Shown one piece after another: positions 41,259 through 50,153 of a stretch of DNA of 64,000 bases (position 1 is its first letter; each line of letters begins with the position of its first letter). Source of the DNA: CAWFQB01 sp965277875. Lineage in GTDB: Bacteria; Armatimonadota; Chthonomonadetes; Chthonomonadales; Chthonomonadaceae. The notes beneath the pieces are model-generated. The model searched no databases and was not told the origin of the DNA. It worked only from the letters and a program-made list of their open reading frames with translations. The stretch is taken from contig CBDIDV010000002.1 in NCBI GenBank assembly GCA_965277875.1, positions 2,170,001 to 2,234,000 of the forward strand, in the 5' to 3' direction. Position numbers and translations under genes: made by a program.

Positions 41259-41930
41259 ATGTCCGAAGATACCATGCATGGCATGGGCCGCAGTCTGCCG
41301 CGCATCGGCGAGGCCGCGCCCGATTTTACCGCCGACACCACGCAGGGAACGCTGTCACTTGCAAGCCTGCGCGGGAAATGGGTGGTCTTGTTCTCGCATC
41401 CCGCCGACTTTACGCCCGTCTGCACTACGGAACTGGTAGATTTCGCGCGCCGATACGCGGATTTTCAGCAGGTCAACACGCAGCTTGTCGGCCTGAGCGT
41501 GGACAGCATCTATGCCCACATTGCCTGGGCGCGCAGCATGGAGCAGAACTTCGGCATTCCCATCCCCTTCCCCATCATCGCCGACATTGACACCAAAGTA
41601 GCACAGTCCTATGGCATGATCCACGCGGGCGCGAGCAGCACGGCCACGGTACGCGCCGTGTTCGTGATTGACGACAAGGGCATGGTACGCGCCATGATCT
41701 ACTACCCGCTGACCACGGGCCGCAATGTCGTGGAAATCCTGCGCCTGGTAAACGCGCTGCAAGCCAGTGACGCAAACGGCATCTCCACGCCCGCCAACTG
41801 GCAGCCGGGCGAAGCCGTGATCGTTCCCGCGCCCCGCACGATGGAAGGCGCGGCCAGACGCGCCGGGGGCGAAGCGGGCCTGGACGTACAGGACTGGTAT
41901 TTTGCCAAAAAGACGCTCCCGACCCCATAA
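41259..41930 (+). CDS. peroxiredoxin (Prx6/AhpC-TSA family)
   Basis: A 223-residue thiol peroxidase: PRIGEAAPDFTADTTQG, then the active site FSHPADFTPVCTTELVDFAR with the peroxidatic Cys, LVGLSVDSIYAHIAW, GMIHAGASSTATVRAVFVID and PLTTGRNVVEILR. The length and the long C-terminal arm match the Prx6 group. No second Cys is seen in the C-terminal part, so it probably works as a 1-Cys enzyme. ATG 41259 follows GAAAGGCG. It stands alone. Confidence 0.93.
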   Translation: MSEDTMHGMGRSLPRIGEAAPDFTADTTQGTLSLASLRGKWVVLFSHPADFTPVCTTELVDFARRYADFQQVNTQLVGLSVDSIYAHIAWARSMEQNFGIPIPFPIIADIDTKVAQSYGMIHAGASSTATVRAVFVIDDKGMVRAMIYYPLTTGRNVVEILRLVNALQASDANGISTPANWQPGEAVIVPAPRTMEGAARRAGGEAGLDVQDWYFAKKTLPTP

Positions 41931-42175
41931 CTCAGAACTCAAGCCTCCATACACTTCCGCTTTCACCCCCCACGCGCCTCTAGACGCAACCCGCTTGACG
42001 CTCTCCCCGCGAGCCGATACGACACCTCGGCCGGCGGGTTTGTTTTTGCGCCCGTCCACGTCAAAACGTCCCCTTTGTGCGTAGTATAGAGGAGTTACAA
42101 CATCACACATTGATGTTCTCATCGTGAACCAACCATTAAATCCCATAGTGAACCAAAGGATACGATAGCCCGACC

Positions 42176-43495
42176 ATGCTGGACGCACAACAGACCGCTC
42201 AACAGGCCAATTCATCTGCCAGTCAAAATGCCCTGCGCGCGCCGCAGTTCAGCGCGCGGCGTACCGCTTCGTTTCTGCGCGATAACATCGTGTCGGCCCT
42301 GCGCGCCCTGGTGCAAAACTGGGTGCGCTCTCTGCTTACACTGACCGGCATCGTGATCGGGATGCTCGCCATCGTTACGCTGATCGCTATTTTGCAGGGT
42401 GTCAAGGTGGAAATACGCCGGCAGGTGGAGGGGCTGGGAACCAACCTCATCATGGTCGTGCCGGGCAAACTCGACGAGAACGGGCAGCCCAACCCCGGCG
42501 CACTAGCGGGCATCTCGTCGCTGTCCGAGGCGGATGTCGAGGCCGTGCGGCGCGTACCCGGCGTGGAGCGCATTTCGCCCATCTATATCGTGTCCGGCAC
42601 GATTGAAGCGGGGCCGAATACGAACCCGGTTCACAAAACAGCCAGTGCGTTTGTCGTGGCAACCAATAAAGTTGGCGTTGTAATGAACCCCACGCCCCTC
42701 GAAAAGGGGGGGCGTTACTTCGAGGACAACGAGACCGACGCCTGTATCCTGGGCTATCGCCCGCGCCATGAACTGTTCGGCGACGGCCCCGTCATCGGCA
42801 AAACGGTCAGCGTACAGGGGCATGTATGGAAAGTGGTGGGCGCACTGGCAAAGCCGGACGGCGGCGGGTCACTCGGCAGCGCCCTGCTCGCCCTGAACAC
42901 GCTTGTGTATCTGCCCGCCGAGGGCGTCAAGCGCGTGATGCCGGGCAGTCAGGTCAACCGCATCGCGCTGCAGACCGATTACAAACACCCTGCCGAGAAA
43001 CTGGCTGACCAGATAAACAAGGCCATCCTGCACGAACACGAGGGCCGCGACGATTTTGGGGTCATCACGCAGGAAAAGGGGCTTGCCCTCGTGATCCATA
43101 TCCTGAACATGGCGCAGTCCCTGCTCGTGCTGATCGCGGCCATCAGTCTGTTTGTGGCGGGCGTGGGCATTATGAACATCATGCTCGTAACGGTCACGGA
43201 GCGGACGCGCGAGATCGGCGTTCGCAAAACGGTCGGTGCGCGGCGCAGCGACATCTTTTTGCAGTTTCTCATCGAGGCCGTGATACTTTCGCTGCTGGGC
43301 GGGCTGGTCGGCATGTTCTTCTCGTGGATCGTGTGCCTGCTCGTAGCGCACTATTCGCCGCTCACGCCCATCATTACGCTGTCCCTGTTCTTCATGGCAT
43401 TGGCGGTCTGCATGGGTGTAGGCGTGTTGTTCGGGGTCGCGCCTGCTGTCCGCGCTTCCAACCTGAACCCGATTGAGGCCCTGCGCCACGAGTAG
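42176..43495 (+). CDS. MacB/FtsX-type ABC transporter permease
   Basis: A 439-residue permease with the MacB layout: a cytosolic arm, TM1 (SLLTLTGIVIGMLAIVTLIAIL, about residues 53-75), a periplasmic core of about 230 residues with VEGLGTNLIMVVPGK, and three C-terminal helices (FtsX domain) containing GIMNIMLVTVTERTREIG and RKTVGARRSDIFLQFL. It ends NLNPIEALRHE, as usual. Such proteins pass mechanical force to envelope substrates. No ATPase or membrane-fusion gene adjoins it, so the partner must be elsewhere. Confidence 0.9.
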   Translation: MLDAQQTAQQANSSASQNALRAPQFSARRTASFLRDNIVSALRALVQNWVRSLLTLTGIVIGMLAIVTLIAILQGVKVEIRRQVEGLGTNLIMVVPGKLDENGQPNPGALAGISSLSEADVEAVRRVPGVERISPIYIVSGTIEAGPNTNPVHKTASAFVVATNKVGVVMNPTPLEKGGRYFEDNETDACILGYRPRHELFGDGPVIGKTVSVQGHVWKVVGALAKPDGGGSLGSALLALNTLVYLPAEGVKRVMPGSQVNRIALQTDYKHPAEKLADQINKAILHEHEGRDDFGVITQEKGLALVIHILNMAQSLLVLIAAISLFVAGVGIMNIMLVTVTERTREIGVRKTVGARRSDIFLQFLIEAVILSLLGGLVGMFFSWIVCLLVAHYSPLTPIITLSLFFMALAVCMGVGVLFGVAPAVRASNLNPIEALRHE

Positions 43496-43553
43496 ACTTT
43501 CAGAATAAGCGCATGATTATTGTCGGTGAGACACAAATACGTCTTTTTACCAC

Positions 43554-43582
43554 TTGACTAAATCTCTTAATTCGCATATAAT
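43554..43582 (+). promoter_or_regulatory. sigma-70 promoter of hppA
   Basis: TTGACT (43554-43559), a 17-nt spacer and a perfect TATAAT (43577-43582) lie 65 nt before the hppA start. This is the best housekeeping promoter in the window. Confidence 0.8.
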
Positions 43583-43647
43583 TCTGCCAACACTAGCATA
43601 TTACACAATGGTAACTGCTTTGTACGGGAAAAGGAGCGAACAGCTTA

Positions 43648-46092
43648 ATGGGATTTAGCCAGGTCGGGTCGGGGTGGTTTGGACGAGAGCGGCGGTTTGC
43701 TATCTGGCTTCCCCTTACTTTAGTGACGGCATTTGTAATGCTGACGTGCGGGCAGGCGGCGCAGGCTTCGGAGGGTGTGGCACTGCCCGCCTTTACGTCC
43801 CCGGAATATGGCATCCTCTGGTTCGCGCTGCTGTCGGGCATCGTCTCGACGATCATGGGCGGTATCTGGTACGGGCAAATAAAGCGGCTGGACGCGGGGA
43901 CGCCGAGCATGGAGGAGGTCGGCAAGGCCATCCGTGACGGCGCAATGGCGTACCTGCAAAAGCAGGTAAAAGCGATGCTGCCGCTCGTCGGCGTTATCGC
44001 CGTCCTGCTTTTCTTACTCTACCGCAACCAGAGCGCGCTCGGCTATACGCCCCGTGAAGCCTTTGGCGTGGCCCTGTTTTTCGTTTTGGGCGTGGCCGCG
44101 TCGTATGCGGCGGGCTACATCGGTATGGGCATGGCGACCCTCGCCAATCAGCGCACCGCAGATCAGGCGCGCAGGACGTTCAAAGGCGCCCTGGAAACCG
44201 CGCTCAAGGCCGGAGCCGTGGCAGGCATGATGACGGTCGGGCTGGGGCTTGCGGGCGCGTGTCTGGTCTTCCTGCTGTACCGTGAAAAGGCCATACTGAT
44301 CCTGATAGGGTTTGGCTTTGGCGGCTCGCTCGCGGCCCTGTTTATGCGCGTGGGCGGCGGCATCTTTACCAAAGCCGCCGATGTCGGCGCGGACCTTGTC
44401 GGCAAACTCGGCAAGGGCTTCCCCGAAGACGATCCGCGCAACCCCGCTACAATCGCCGACAATGTGGGCGACCATGTTGGCGACTGCGCGGGCATGGCCG
44501 CCGATGTGTTCGAGAGCTACGTCGTGATGCTGGTCGCGGCCATAATTCTCGCCGCCGCCACCATCCCCACTAATCTTGTGTCGGGCAGCCATGAATTGCA
44601 GCACAGCGTCTTGCAGCTCGCCATGTATCCCCTGCTTGTGTGCGCGGGCGGCGTCTTTGCCAGCATCCTGGGCGTATTTGCCGTGAAGGGCGCGGACAGG
44701 GAAGATTTCGACCCGATGAAGCCCATCAATACGGGCTTCTACGTGTCCGCAGGCTTTGCCACGCTTTTTTTCCTCATCGCCTCATTCTGGTACTTTCGCA
44801 GCGGCGTCGAGATACCCCTGGCCGACGGGGCGCGTGAAATCGTGCCGTGGTGGCGGTTCTTTCTGTGTACGGGCGTGGGCATCGTCCTCGCTCTCGTAAT
44901 CGGCAGGCTGACCGAGTATTTCACGTCCACGGAAAAGAAGCCGGTCATTGAGATCGCCAAAAGCAGTCAGACGGGCGCGGCCACGATGATTATCACGGGC
45001 TTTTCGTATGGCCTGGAAAGCGCGGTCTGGAGCGCGGTCGCTATCGCCCTGACCCTGATGTTCGCCCTGATGATGTTTCCCAAAAACCCCCTGCTGGCCG
45101 CGTATGGCATCGCCCTTGCCGGCCTGGGAATGCTGACCACGACCGGCTACATTCTGGCGATGGACACCTTCGGCCCGATAACCGACAACGCGAACGGCAT
45201 TTTTGAGATGTCGGGCGTACTGAAAGAGGATCGCCAAAACGGGCGAGGCGTGGGCGCGGGCGGCATCGCGGGGGATCGCATCGTCGGGCGACTGGACGCG
45301 GTCGGCAACACGACCAAAGCCCTGACCAAAGGCTTCGCGATTGCCACGGCGGTAATCGCCGCCGTCGCTCTGTTTCGCTCGTTTATGACGGACGCGGGCC
45401 TGACCGACATCGGCATTCGCCTGGACAAACCGGAAGTGTTCATCGGCCTGCTGATCGGCGGCGCGGCCCCGTTTTTGTTCAGCAGTTTCGCCATGAACGC
45501 GGTTAGCCGCGCCGCCGTGGAGTTGATCATCGAGGTGGAACGGCAGTTCAGAGAAAAGCCCGGCATCCTGGATTACACCAGCAAGCCGGATTATGCGCGG
45601 TGCGTGGAGATTGTCACGGCGGCGGCGCAGAAGGAACTTCTGGGGCCGGGCATTCTTGCCATCGGCCTGCCCATACTCGTCGGCTTCGGCATGGGGTTCG
45701 GCGATCCGAAAACAGGCGCGGCGGCTCTGGGCGGGTATCTGGCGGGCGCGATTGTCAGCGGACAATTACTCGCCGTCCTGCTGTCCAACAGTGGCGGCGC
45801 ATGGGACAACGCCAAAAAGAAGATCGAGGACGGCATGTTCGGCGGCAAGGGGACGGAAAACCACAGGGCCGCCATCATCTGCGACACGGTCGGCGACCCG
45901 TTCAAGGACACGGCCGGCCCCGCCCTGAACCCGCTTATCAAGGTGATGAACCTCACCGGCATCCTGATCGCGGGCATCATCATCCAGGACATCGCGCCGG
46001 GTACGCGCGCCTTCATCTGCGGCGTGGCGGCAATCGCGCTGGGCCTTGCCATCGCGTTCAGCAAGCGCGGCTCCGTTGCGAATGACAGCTAA
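43648..46092 (+). CDS. hppA: membrane-bound proton-pumping pyrophosphatase
   Basis: An 814-residue pump with about 16 helices that couples PPi hydrolysis to H+ export. It keeps FTKAADVGADLVGKLGKGFPEDDPRNPATIADNVG in outline, GDCAGMAADVFESY, FGPITDNANGI, NAVSRAAVELI, SGGAWDNAKKKIEDG and DTVGDPFKDTAGPALNPLIK. GNTTKALTKG has Lys at the position that marks K+-independent H+ pumps. In DNVGDHVGD the second Asn of the usual DNVGDNVGD is His. A signal-like extra N-terminal helix precedes the core. ATG 43648 follows AAAAGGAG. Confidence 0.95.
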   Translation: MGFSQVGSGWFGRERRFAIWLPLTLVTAFVMLTCGQAAQASEGVALPAFTSPEYGILWFALLSGIVSTIMGGIWYGQIKRLDAGTPSMEEVGKAIRDGAMAYLQKQVKAMLPLVGVIAVLLFLLYRNQSALGYTPREAFGVALFFVLGVAASYAAGYIGMGMATLANQRTADQARRTFKGALETALKAGAVAGMMTVGLGLAGACLVFLLYREKAILILIGFGFGGSLAALFMRVGGGIFTKAADVGADLVGKLGKGFPEDDPRNPATIADNVGDHVGDCAGMAADVFESYVVMLVAAIILAAATIPTNLVSGSHELQHSVLQLAMYPLLVCAGGVFASILGVFAVKGADREDFDPMKPINTGFYVSAGFATLFFLIASFWYFRSGVEIPLADGAREIVPWWRFFLCTGVGIVLALVIGRLTEYFTSTEKKPVIEIAKSSQTGAATMIITGFSYGLESAVWSAVAIALTLMFALMMFPKNPLLAAYGIALAGLGMLTTTGYILAMDTFGPITDNANGIFEMSGVLKEDRQNGRGVGAGGIAGDRIVGRLDAVGNTTKALTKGFAIATAVIAAVALFRSFMTDAGLTDIGIRLDKPEVFIGLLIGGAAPFLFSSFAMNAVSRAAVELIIEVERQFREKPGILDYTSKPDYARCVEIVTAAAQKELLGPGILAIGLPILVGFGMGFGDPKTGAAALGGYLAGAIVSGQLLAVLLSNSGGAWDNAKKKIEDGMFGGKGTENHRAAIICDTVGDPFKDTAGPALNPLIKVMNLTGILIAGIIIQDIAPGTRAFICGVAAIALGLAIAFSKRGSVANDS

Positions 46093-46291
46093 CCCTCCCA
46101 TTCCTACCATCTTCGTCGGCGATTCAGGAAGCAATCAGGAAGCAATGCTGTGGTATTGTTGGGTCACGCTGCGTCGTTTAGTCCTGAACGCTGCCGCCCC
46201 ATATGCCAACAGTGGCTTCAAAACGGCGGGTAAGATACGGCGGCACAAACGGCATGATAATCCGCAAATTTTGTGACCACGACGCGGCGCG

Positions 46292-46837
46292 CTACTCGAC
46301 CTGGAGGTCAATGGCGGAAAAGTGTTCGTGGTCGTGGTCTTCATGCGTGTCTTCGCTTTGTACGCGTATCAGATAATTACCTTTTGCGGGCGCTTTGAAA
46401 CGCGCCGCGCCGGACATTGTGGACTTGGGCGCAAAGTCCATAACGCTGCTGCTTTCCATGACGCCGCCCTCGCCGGCGGGGTCGGGAACAGGTTTCTGGG
46501 CGATTTCAGCCTCTTTCACGACAAAGAAGTGTATCGTGACGGCCTTCATCGTGCCATGCGGAAAGTTGCTTTTCAGCCGCCATGTCACGCGCACCGGCTG
46601 ACCGGCTTGGGTCTTGACGACCGGGCGCTTGTTGACGCCGCCCAGCGGCGGGGTCGTGTCCATGAACGCTTCCCCTATGCTGCTCTGCTTGTTGTCCTTG
46701 CCGTTCGCGCCGTCGCCGTTCGCCTCGACGCGCAGCAGAATATCGAAATGTTCGGCGTCGGCGGGGCGGGGCCACAGCGCGGCCCCGCCCAGCGCAACAC
46801 ACATCCCTGTCAGCCATGCGATACGCATGATTTTCAT
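46292..46837 (-). CDS. conserved exported protein of unknown function
   Basis: A 181-residue protein with a signal peptide (MKIMRIAWLTGMCVALGG to about residue 27, ending ADA). The mature part has NKRPVVKTQAGQPVRVTWRL, AVTIHFFVVKEAEI and a C-terminal beta part ending HEDHDHEHFSAIDLQVE, rich in His/Asp/Glu, which could bind metal. Similar exported proteins occur in Planctomycetota-like genomes. ATG 46837 follows GGGAGG 5 nt away; an ATG at 46864 is less likely. Two 11-bp CTTAACAGACA repeats lie upstream. Confidence 0.75.
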   Translation of the reverse strand: MKIMRIAWLTGMCVALGGAALWPRPADAEHFDILLRVEANGDGANGKDNKQSSIGEAFMDTTPPLGGVNKRPVVKTQAGQPVRVTWRLKSNFPHGTMKAVTIHFFVVKEAEIAQKPVPDPAGEGGVMESSSVMDFAPKSTMSGAARFKAPAKGNYLIRVQSEDTHEDHDHEHFSAIDLQVE

Positions 46838-46867
46838 TTTGCCTCCCTGCCAATCAACGTTCATGGG

Positions 46868-46889
46868 TGTCTGTTAAGTGTCTGTTAAG
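46868..46889 (-). promoter_or_regulatory. two perfect 11-bp CTTAACAGACA repeats
   Basis: The plus strand has TGTCTGTTAAG at 46868-46878 and 46879-46889, so on the minus strand CTTAAC boxes are 11 bp apart, like the boxes at the pseudopilin promoters. No matching -10 is seen 12 nt downstream. Confidence 0.45.
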
Positions 46890-46970
46890 CTGCTCTTGCC
46901 CCGCACTGAAGTACAGGTACAGGAGGCTCTGTGTCTGAGTAGTTACGACTGCGGTTTCGTTCCGGCACGC

Positions 46971-47819
46971 TCACTTTTGGCGAGATTTAAGTGGAATGGA
47001 GCGCACTTTCCGCATCAGGATCAGTTTGCGGGTGATGTCCGTGCCGGGCAGTTCGATGTCGGCGCTTTGTTCGAGGACGCCGCCAAGTTCGGCGATCACA
47101 GGCCGCGCCGCGTCGGCCTCGGCCTGCGCGTCGCGGCTTTTGTAGGCCACGGCCAGGCCGCCCACGCGCACAAACGGCAGCAGCCATCCGGCGAGGGCAG
47201 ACAGCGGCGCGACCGCGCGGGCCGTCACAAGATCGTAGCGTTCGCGATGGCCGGGGTCACGGGCAAGCTCTTCGGCGCGGGCGTGAAGCGTGCGGGCATT
47301 CGTCATGTTCAGGTCATGCAAAACTTCGTCGAGGAAGACAAGACGTTTGCGCGTGGCGTCCATCAGGGTAACGTCGAGGTGAGGAAAGACCAGAGCGAGC
47401 GGCAGGCCGGGAAACCCCGCCCCCGTGCCGACATCCAGCAGCCGCGCGCCGGGTGCGGGACGATGCGCGGCGGCGAGAACCAGCGAGTCCAAAAAGTGCA
47501 GGGAGGTGACATCTTCCGGGCGAATGCGGGTCAGGTTGAGTTTGCGGTTGCCCGCTTCCAGCAGGATCGCGAAACGGGCAAAACGAGCGACCGTATCTGC
47601 ATCCAATATCAAGCCAAGCGTGTTTGCGCCCTCAGAAAGACTGCTTGCGAAATCGTCTGGCAGCGTAGTATCAGCGGCAGTGGCCTGACGCGGCAGCAAG
47701 AATGCTTCGTCAGTCGGCCTGAGAGATGGGTCAGAGCAGGACGCAATAGAGGAATCGGAGGAGAACTCGCTTTTAGGTGTCTCGGAAAATGGCTGATCTA
47801 TCATAAGGCCCGGTATCAT
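46971..47819 (-). CDS. rsmG: 16S rRNA (guanine527-N7)-methyltransferase
   Basis: A 282-residue RsmG. After a 60-residue Ser/Glu-rich arm come ILLEAGNRKLNLTRI, SLHFLDSLVL, the SAM site LLDVGTGAGFPGLPLAL, VTLMDATRKRLVFLDEV, ARAEELARD and VTARAVAPLSALAGWLLP. It methylates G527 in helix 18. The N-terminal extension is not conserved in the family; a later start is possible but no better ribosome site is seen. The gene follows the MFS transporter on the same strand after 110 nt. Confidence 0.93.
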   Translation of the reverse strand: MIPGLMIDQPFSETPKSEFSSDSSIASCSDPSLRPTDEAFLLPRQATAADTTLPDDFASSLSEGANTLGLILDADTVARFARFAILLEAGNRKLNLTRIRPEDVTSLHFLDSLVLAAAHRPAPGARLLDVGTGAGFPGLPLALVFPHLDVTLMDATRKRLVFLDEVLHDLNMTNARTLHARAEELARDPGHRERYDLVTARAVAPLSALAGWLLPFVRVGGLAVAYKSRDAQAEADAARPVIAELGGVLEQSADIELPGTDITRKLILMRKVRSIPLKSRQK

Positions 47820-47929
47820 TCTTTCGCCGCCATAACCGCGTCGTTTGCAGCAGACAAAACAGCGTACAGCATGGGTGGAGGCTGTGTCAAGAACTAGCTG
47901 TTATTTGTGCTGTTATCATTTTCCGCCCG

Positions 47930-49228
47930 CTATTTGCCGGGCTGAGGCGGCGGCAGGCGCAGACTGAGCAATGCGCCGAAGGTGACTATCACACTCGTGA
48001 TTACGAACAAAATAGGAAGGCCCGCCACGCTCGTAAAATGCCGGTTCTGCACCAGCAGTCCGCCCAGATACGGGTACAGCGCGGATGGCGTGAACAGCAG
48101 ATTGAACAGGGCGATGAACAGCGACCGCTCGTTTTCCTTGATGTGCGAAAGCAGATAGTGGTTGAACGTGATCCACATCCCCCACCCCAGGCTGCCGCCC
48201 ATCAGCAGAAACACAAGCCCGAACAGCCAGGGCGACAGGGTTCCGACCGTCAAAGCTAAAAGGGGGGTAATCAGGCAGGCGCAGGCCACGCCGCGTATCG
48301 AATAATGCGCGCCCTTTCGCTCGCTCAGCCACGCCCAGGCGGGCATCAGCACGACCACGCCCAATGCCTGCATCACCTGGTACGTTCCGCCCCACTGGTC
48401 GCTGAGGCCGAACCGCGCGGTCGCGTACAGCACATAAAACGGCGCGGACGCGGCCCCAAATCCGAGCAGAAGCTGGATCGCGGCCAGCCGCGCAAAGATG
48501 GGATGAGCGCGCAGCAGGGAGGGCATCTGCGCGAAATGAACGCGCAGGGACGGCAGCGGGACGACCTTAGCGCGGGGCGCGGGCGGCTCACGGATGATCA
48601 GCACGCCCGTCAGCGATACCTGAAACATCAGGGCCGCGATCCCGGTCAGCAGGGCGTAGTTGTGCGGGAACGGAAGGTCGGGCGTGTCCAGAACGCGGCG
48701 CACGACGAACGCGGCGATGGCGATACTGCTCAGGCCCGACAGCAGCTGCGTGGTCGCAAAGAAGCGGCCCCGCGTGCGCTGCGAAAACGCGCGGGCCACG
48801 ATCTCCATCCACGGCACATAGCCCAGCCCGTCGCCCAGCGCCCAGAACGAAAGTATGAGTATTGTGGCCCAAAGCCCCATCAGCCTTGCGGCGGGATTGT
48901 CGCCCGCGCGCCACAAAAAGTACGGCAGGGTCAGCAGGGGCAGACGCGTAATGCCCGCGATCCAGGCGAGGGGCGGTTTCTGGTGGGCGCGGCCATGTAC
49001 GGCGTACCCGACAAACACCTGAAACAGGCTGAAGACCAGAAAACGCACTGCGGCGAACGCGCCAATCAGCGGTCCCGACGCGCCCAACCGTTCCAGCAAC
49101 AGGGGTAACACGGCATTTCCGTCAATAAACGCCATGCCCAGCGAAAAGAACGTGACATCCAGCAGCAGCGCGCCGAAATTCCAGCGCACAAGGCGGGGAT
49201 CAAGCTCCCCTTGCACATCAGAAGACAT
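47930..49228 (-). CDS. major facilitator superfamily transporter
   Basis: A 432-residue protein with 12 predicted helices. N-terminal LDVTFFSLGMAFIDGNAVLPLLLERLG leads into the MFS fold, with GRFFATTQLLSGLSSIAIA and SERKGAHYSIRG between the halves. Substrate unknown. The start ATG 49228 has no ribosome site; no better one is visible. It is probably transcribed with rsmG. Confidence 0.82.
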   Translation of the reverse strand: MSSDVQGELDPRLVRWNFGALLLDVTFFSLGMAFIDGNAVLPLLLERLGASGPLIGAFAAVRFLVFSLFQVFVGYAVHGRAHQKPPLAWIAGITRLPLLTLPYFLWRAGDNPAARLMGLWATILILSFWALGDGLGYVPWMEIVARAFSQRTRGRFFATTQLLSGLSSIAIAAFVVRRVLDTPDLPFPHNYALLTGIAALMFQVSLTGVLIIREPPAPRAKVVPLPSLRVHFAQMPSLLRAHPIFARLAAIQLLLGFGAASAPFYVLYATARFGLSDQWGGTYQVMQALGVVVLMPAWAWLSERKGAHYSIRGVACACLITPLLALTVGTLSPWLFGLVFLLMGGSLGWGMWITFNHYLLSHIKENERSLFIALFNLLFTPSALYPYLGGLLVQNRHFTSVAGLPILFVITSVIVTFGALLSLRLPPPQPGK

Positions 49229-49397
49229 AAAAAACCATACTCAGCCAAAGTAAGTGGCAGCGCGGCCTGGCAACGCGGCCTCTCCTGCTCTTATGGTACA
49301 CCATACGGGCGCTTTGTGCGGAAAAAACCTTGCACAGTGTCAGGCGTAACAGCGATTGTATCGAGCAGAACCTGGATCTACACTTGTGCAGCCGGGT

Positions 49398-50081
49398 TCA
49401 CTCGTTCGAGGCAGGCGGCGCGAACGTGATCTTGCGGTAGATTTGAGCAAGGGTCAGCGTGACATCCAGTGAGGAGAGTGTCAGCGTGTCCGCAAGCGAG
49501 GTGTAGTCGGTGACGATCCACTGCGTGGCGTTTCGGCGGGCGTAATGGGTGACGGCAACGCGATCCTGCGTCACGACCAGATAGTCGGTCAGAGTGGGCA
49601 GGCTGCGGTACTCATTCCACTTTTCTCCCCTGTCAACACTCTTTGTGCTGGGTGACAGCACCTCGACAAGCAGGGCCGGGTTGAGCAGAGCGGGTGGCTT
49701 GTCGTTGTCGAACTCCGCCTCGCCGCACATCGCCATGACATCAGGGTAGCGGTACTGCCCCGGCGACACGCGAACTTTGATGTTCTCGAAATAAACTTCG
49801 CACTCGCGATCTTCAAACAAACGGTCAAGACGCGTGGCAATGTTCAAGGCAATACGGTTGTGCGGCGCCGACTCACCTGACATGGCCCGTATCTCTTCGG
49901 TGTAAACCTGACTGGCATCGGTAATGTAAGGCCCATCCTTTACCATGACGTAGCCGTCCATGTACTCTAACCGCGCTTCGGAGGCGCGATCCATAGCAAG
50001 GTACTCTTCTACGGTGAACTTGGGTGGGTCTACGGGCATTATCAGGGGTGGCGGCACAACGACGATCTGTTCTGCGGACAT
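49398..50081 (-). CDS. Uma2-family endonuclease-fold protein
   Basis: A 227-residue DUF820/Uma2 protein of the PD-(D/E)XK fold: FTVEEYLAMDRASEARLEYMDGYV (first Glu), YRYPDVMAMCG (Asp), PALLVEVLSPSTKSVDRGEKWNEYRSL in outline (Glu-x-Leu plus Lys), and DYLVVTQDRVAVTHYARR. The family is abundant in cyanobacteria and other large genomes, and has no settled role. ATG 50081 has AAGGAG at good spacing. The PBP gene begins on the same strand and ends 40 nt before it. Confidence 0.88.
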   Translation of the reverse strand: MSAEQIVVVPPPLIMPVDPPKFTVEEYLAMDRASEARLEYMDGYVMVKDGPYITDASQVYTEEIRAMSGESAPHNRIALNIATRLDRLFEDRECEVYFENIKVRVSPGQYRYPDVMAMCGEAEFDNDKPPALLNPALLVEVLSPSTKSVDRGEKWNEYRSLPTLTDYLVVTQDRVAVTHYARRNATQWIVTDYTSLADTLTLSSLDVTLTLAQIYRKITFAPPASNE

Positions 50082-50153
50082 GGTTTTCTCCTTTTGGTTA
50101 CTCTCCCTACTCATTCGCAGACGGTTGTATAGGAAAGGATACGCGGCATATTT

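Noticed and set aside
44782..45765. Long minus-strand frame inside hppA
   Set aside because: Composition is that of a reverse-frame shadow; hppA is certain on the plus strand.
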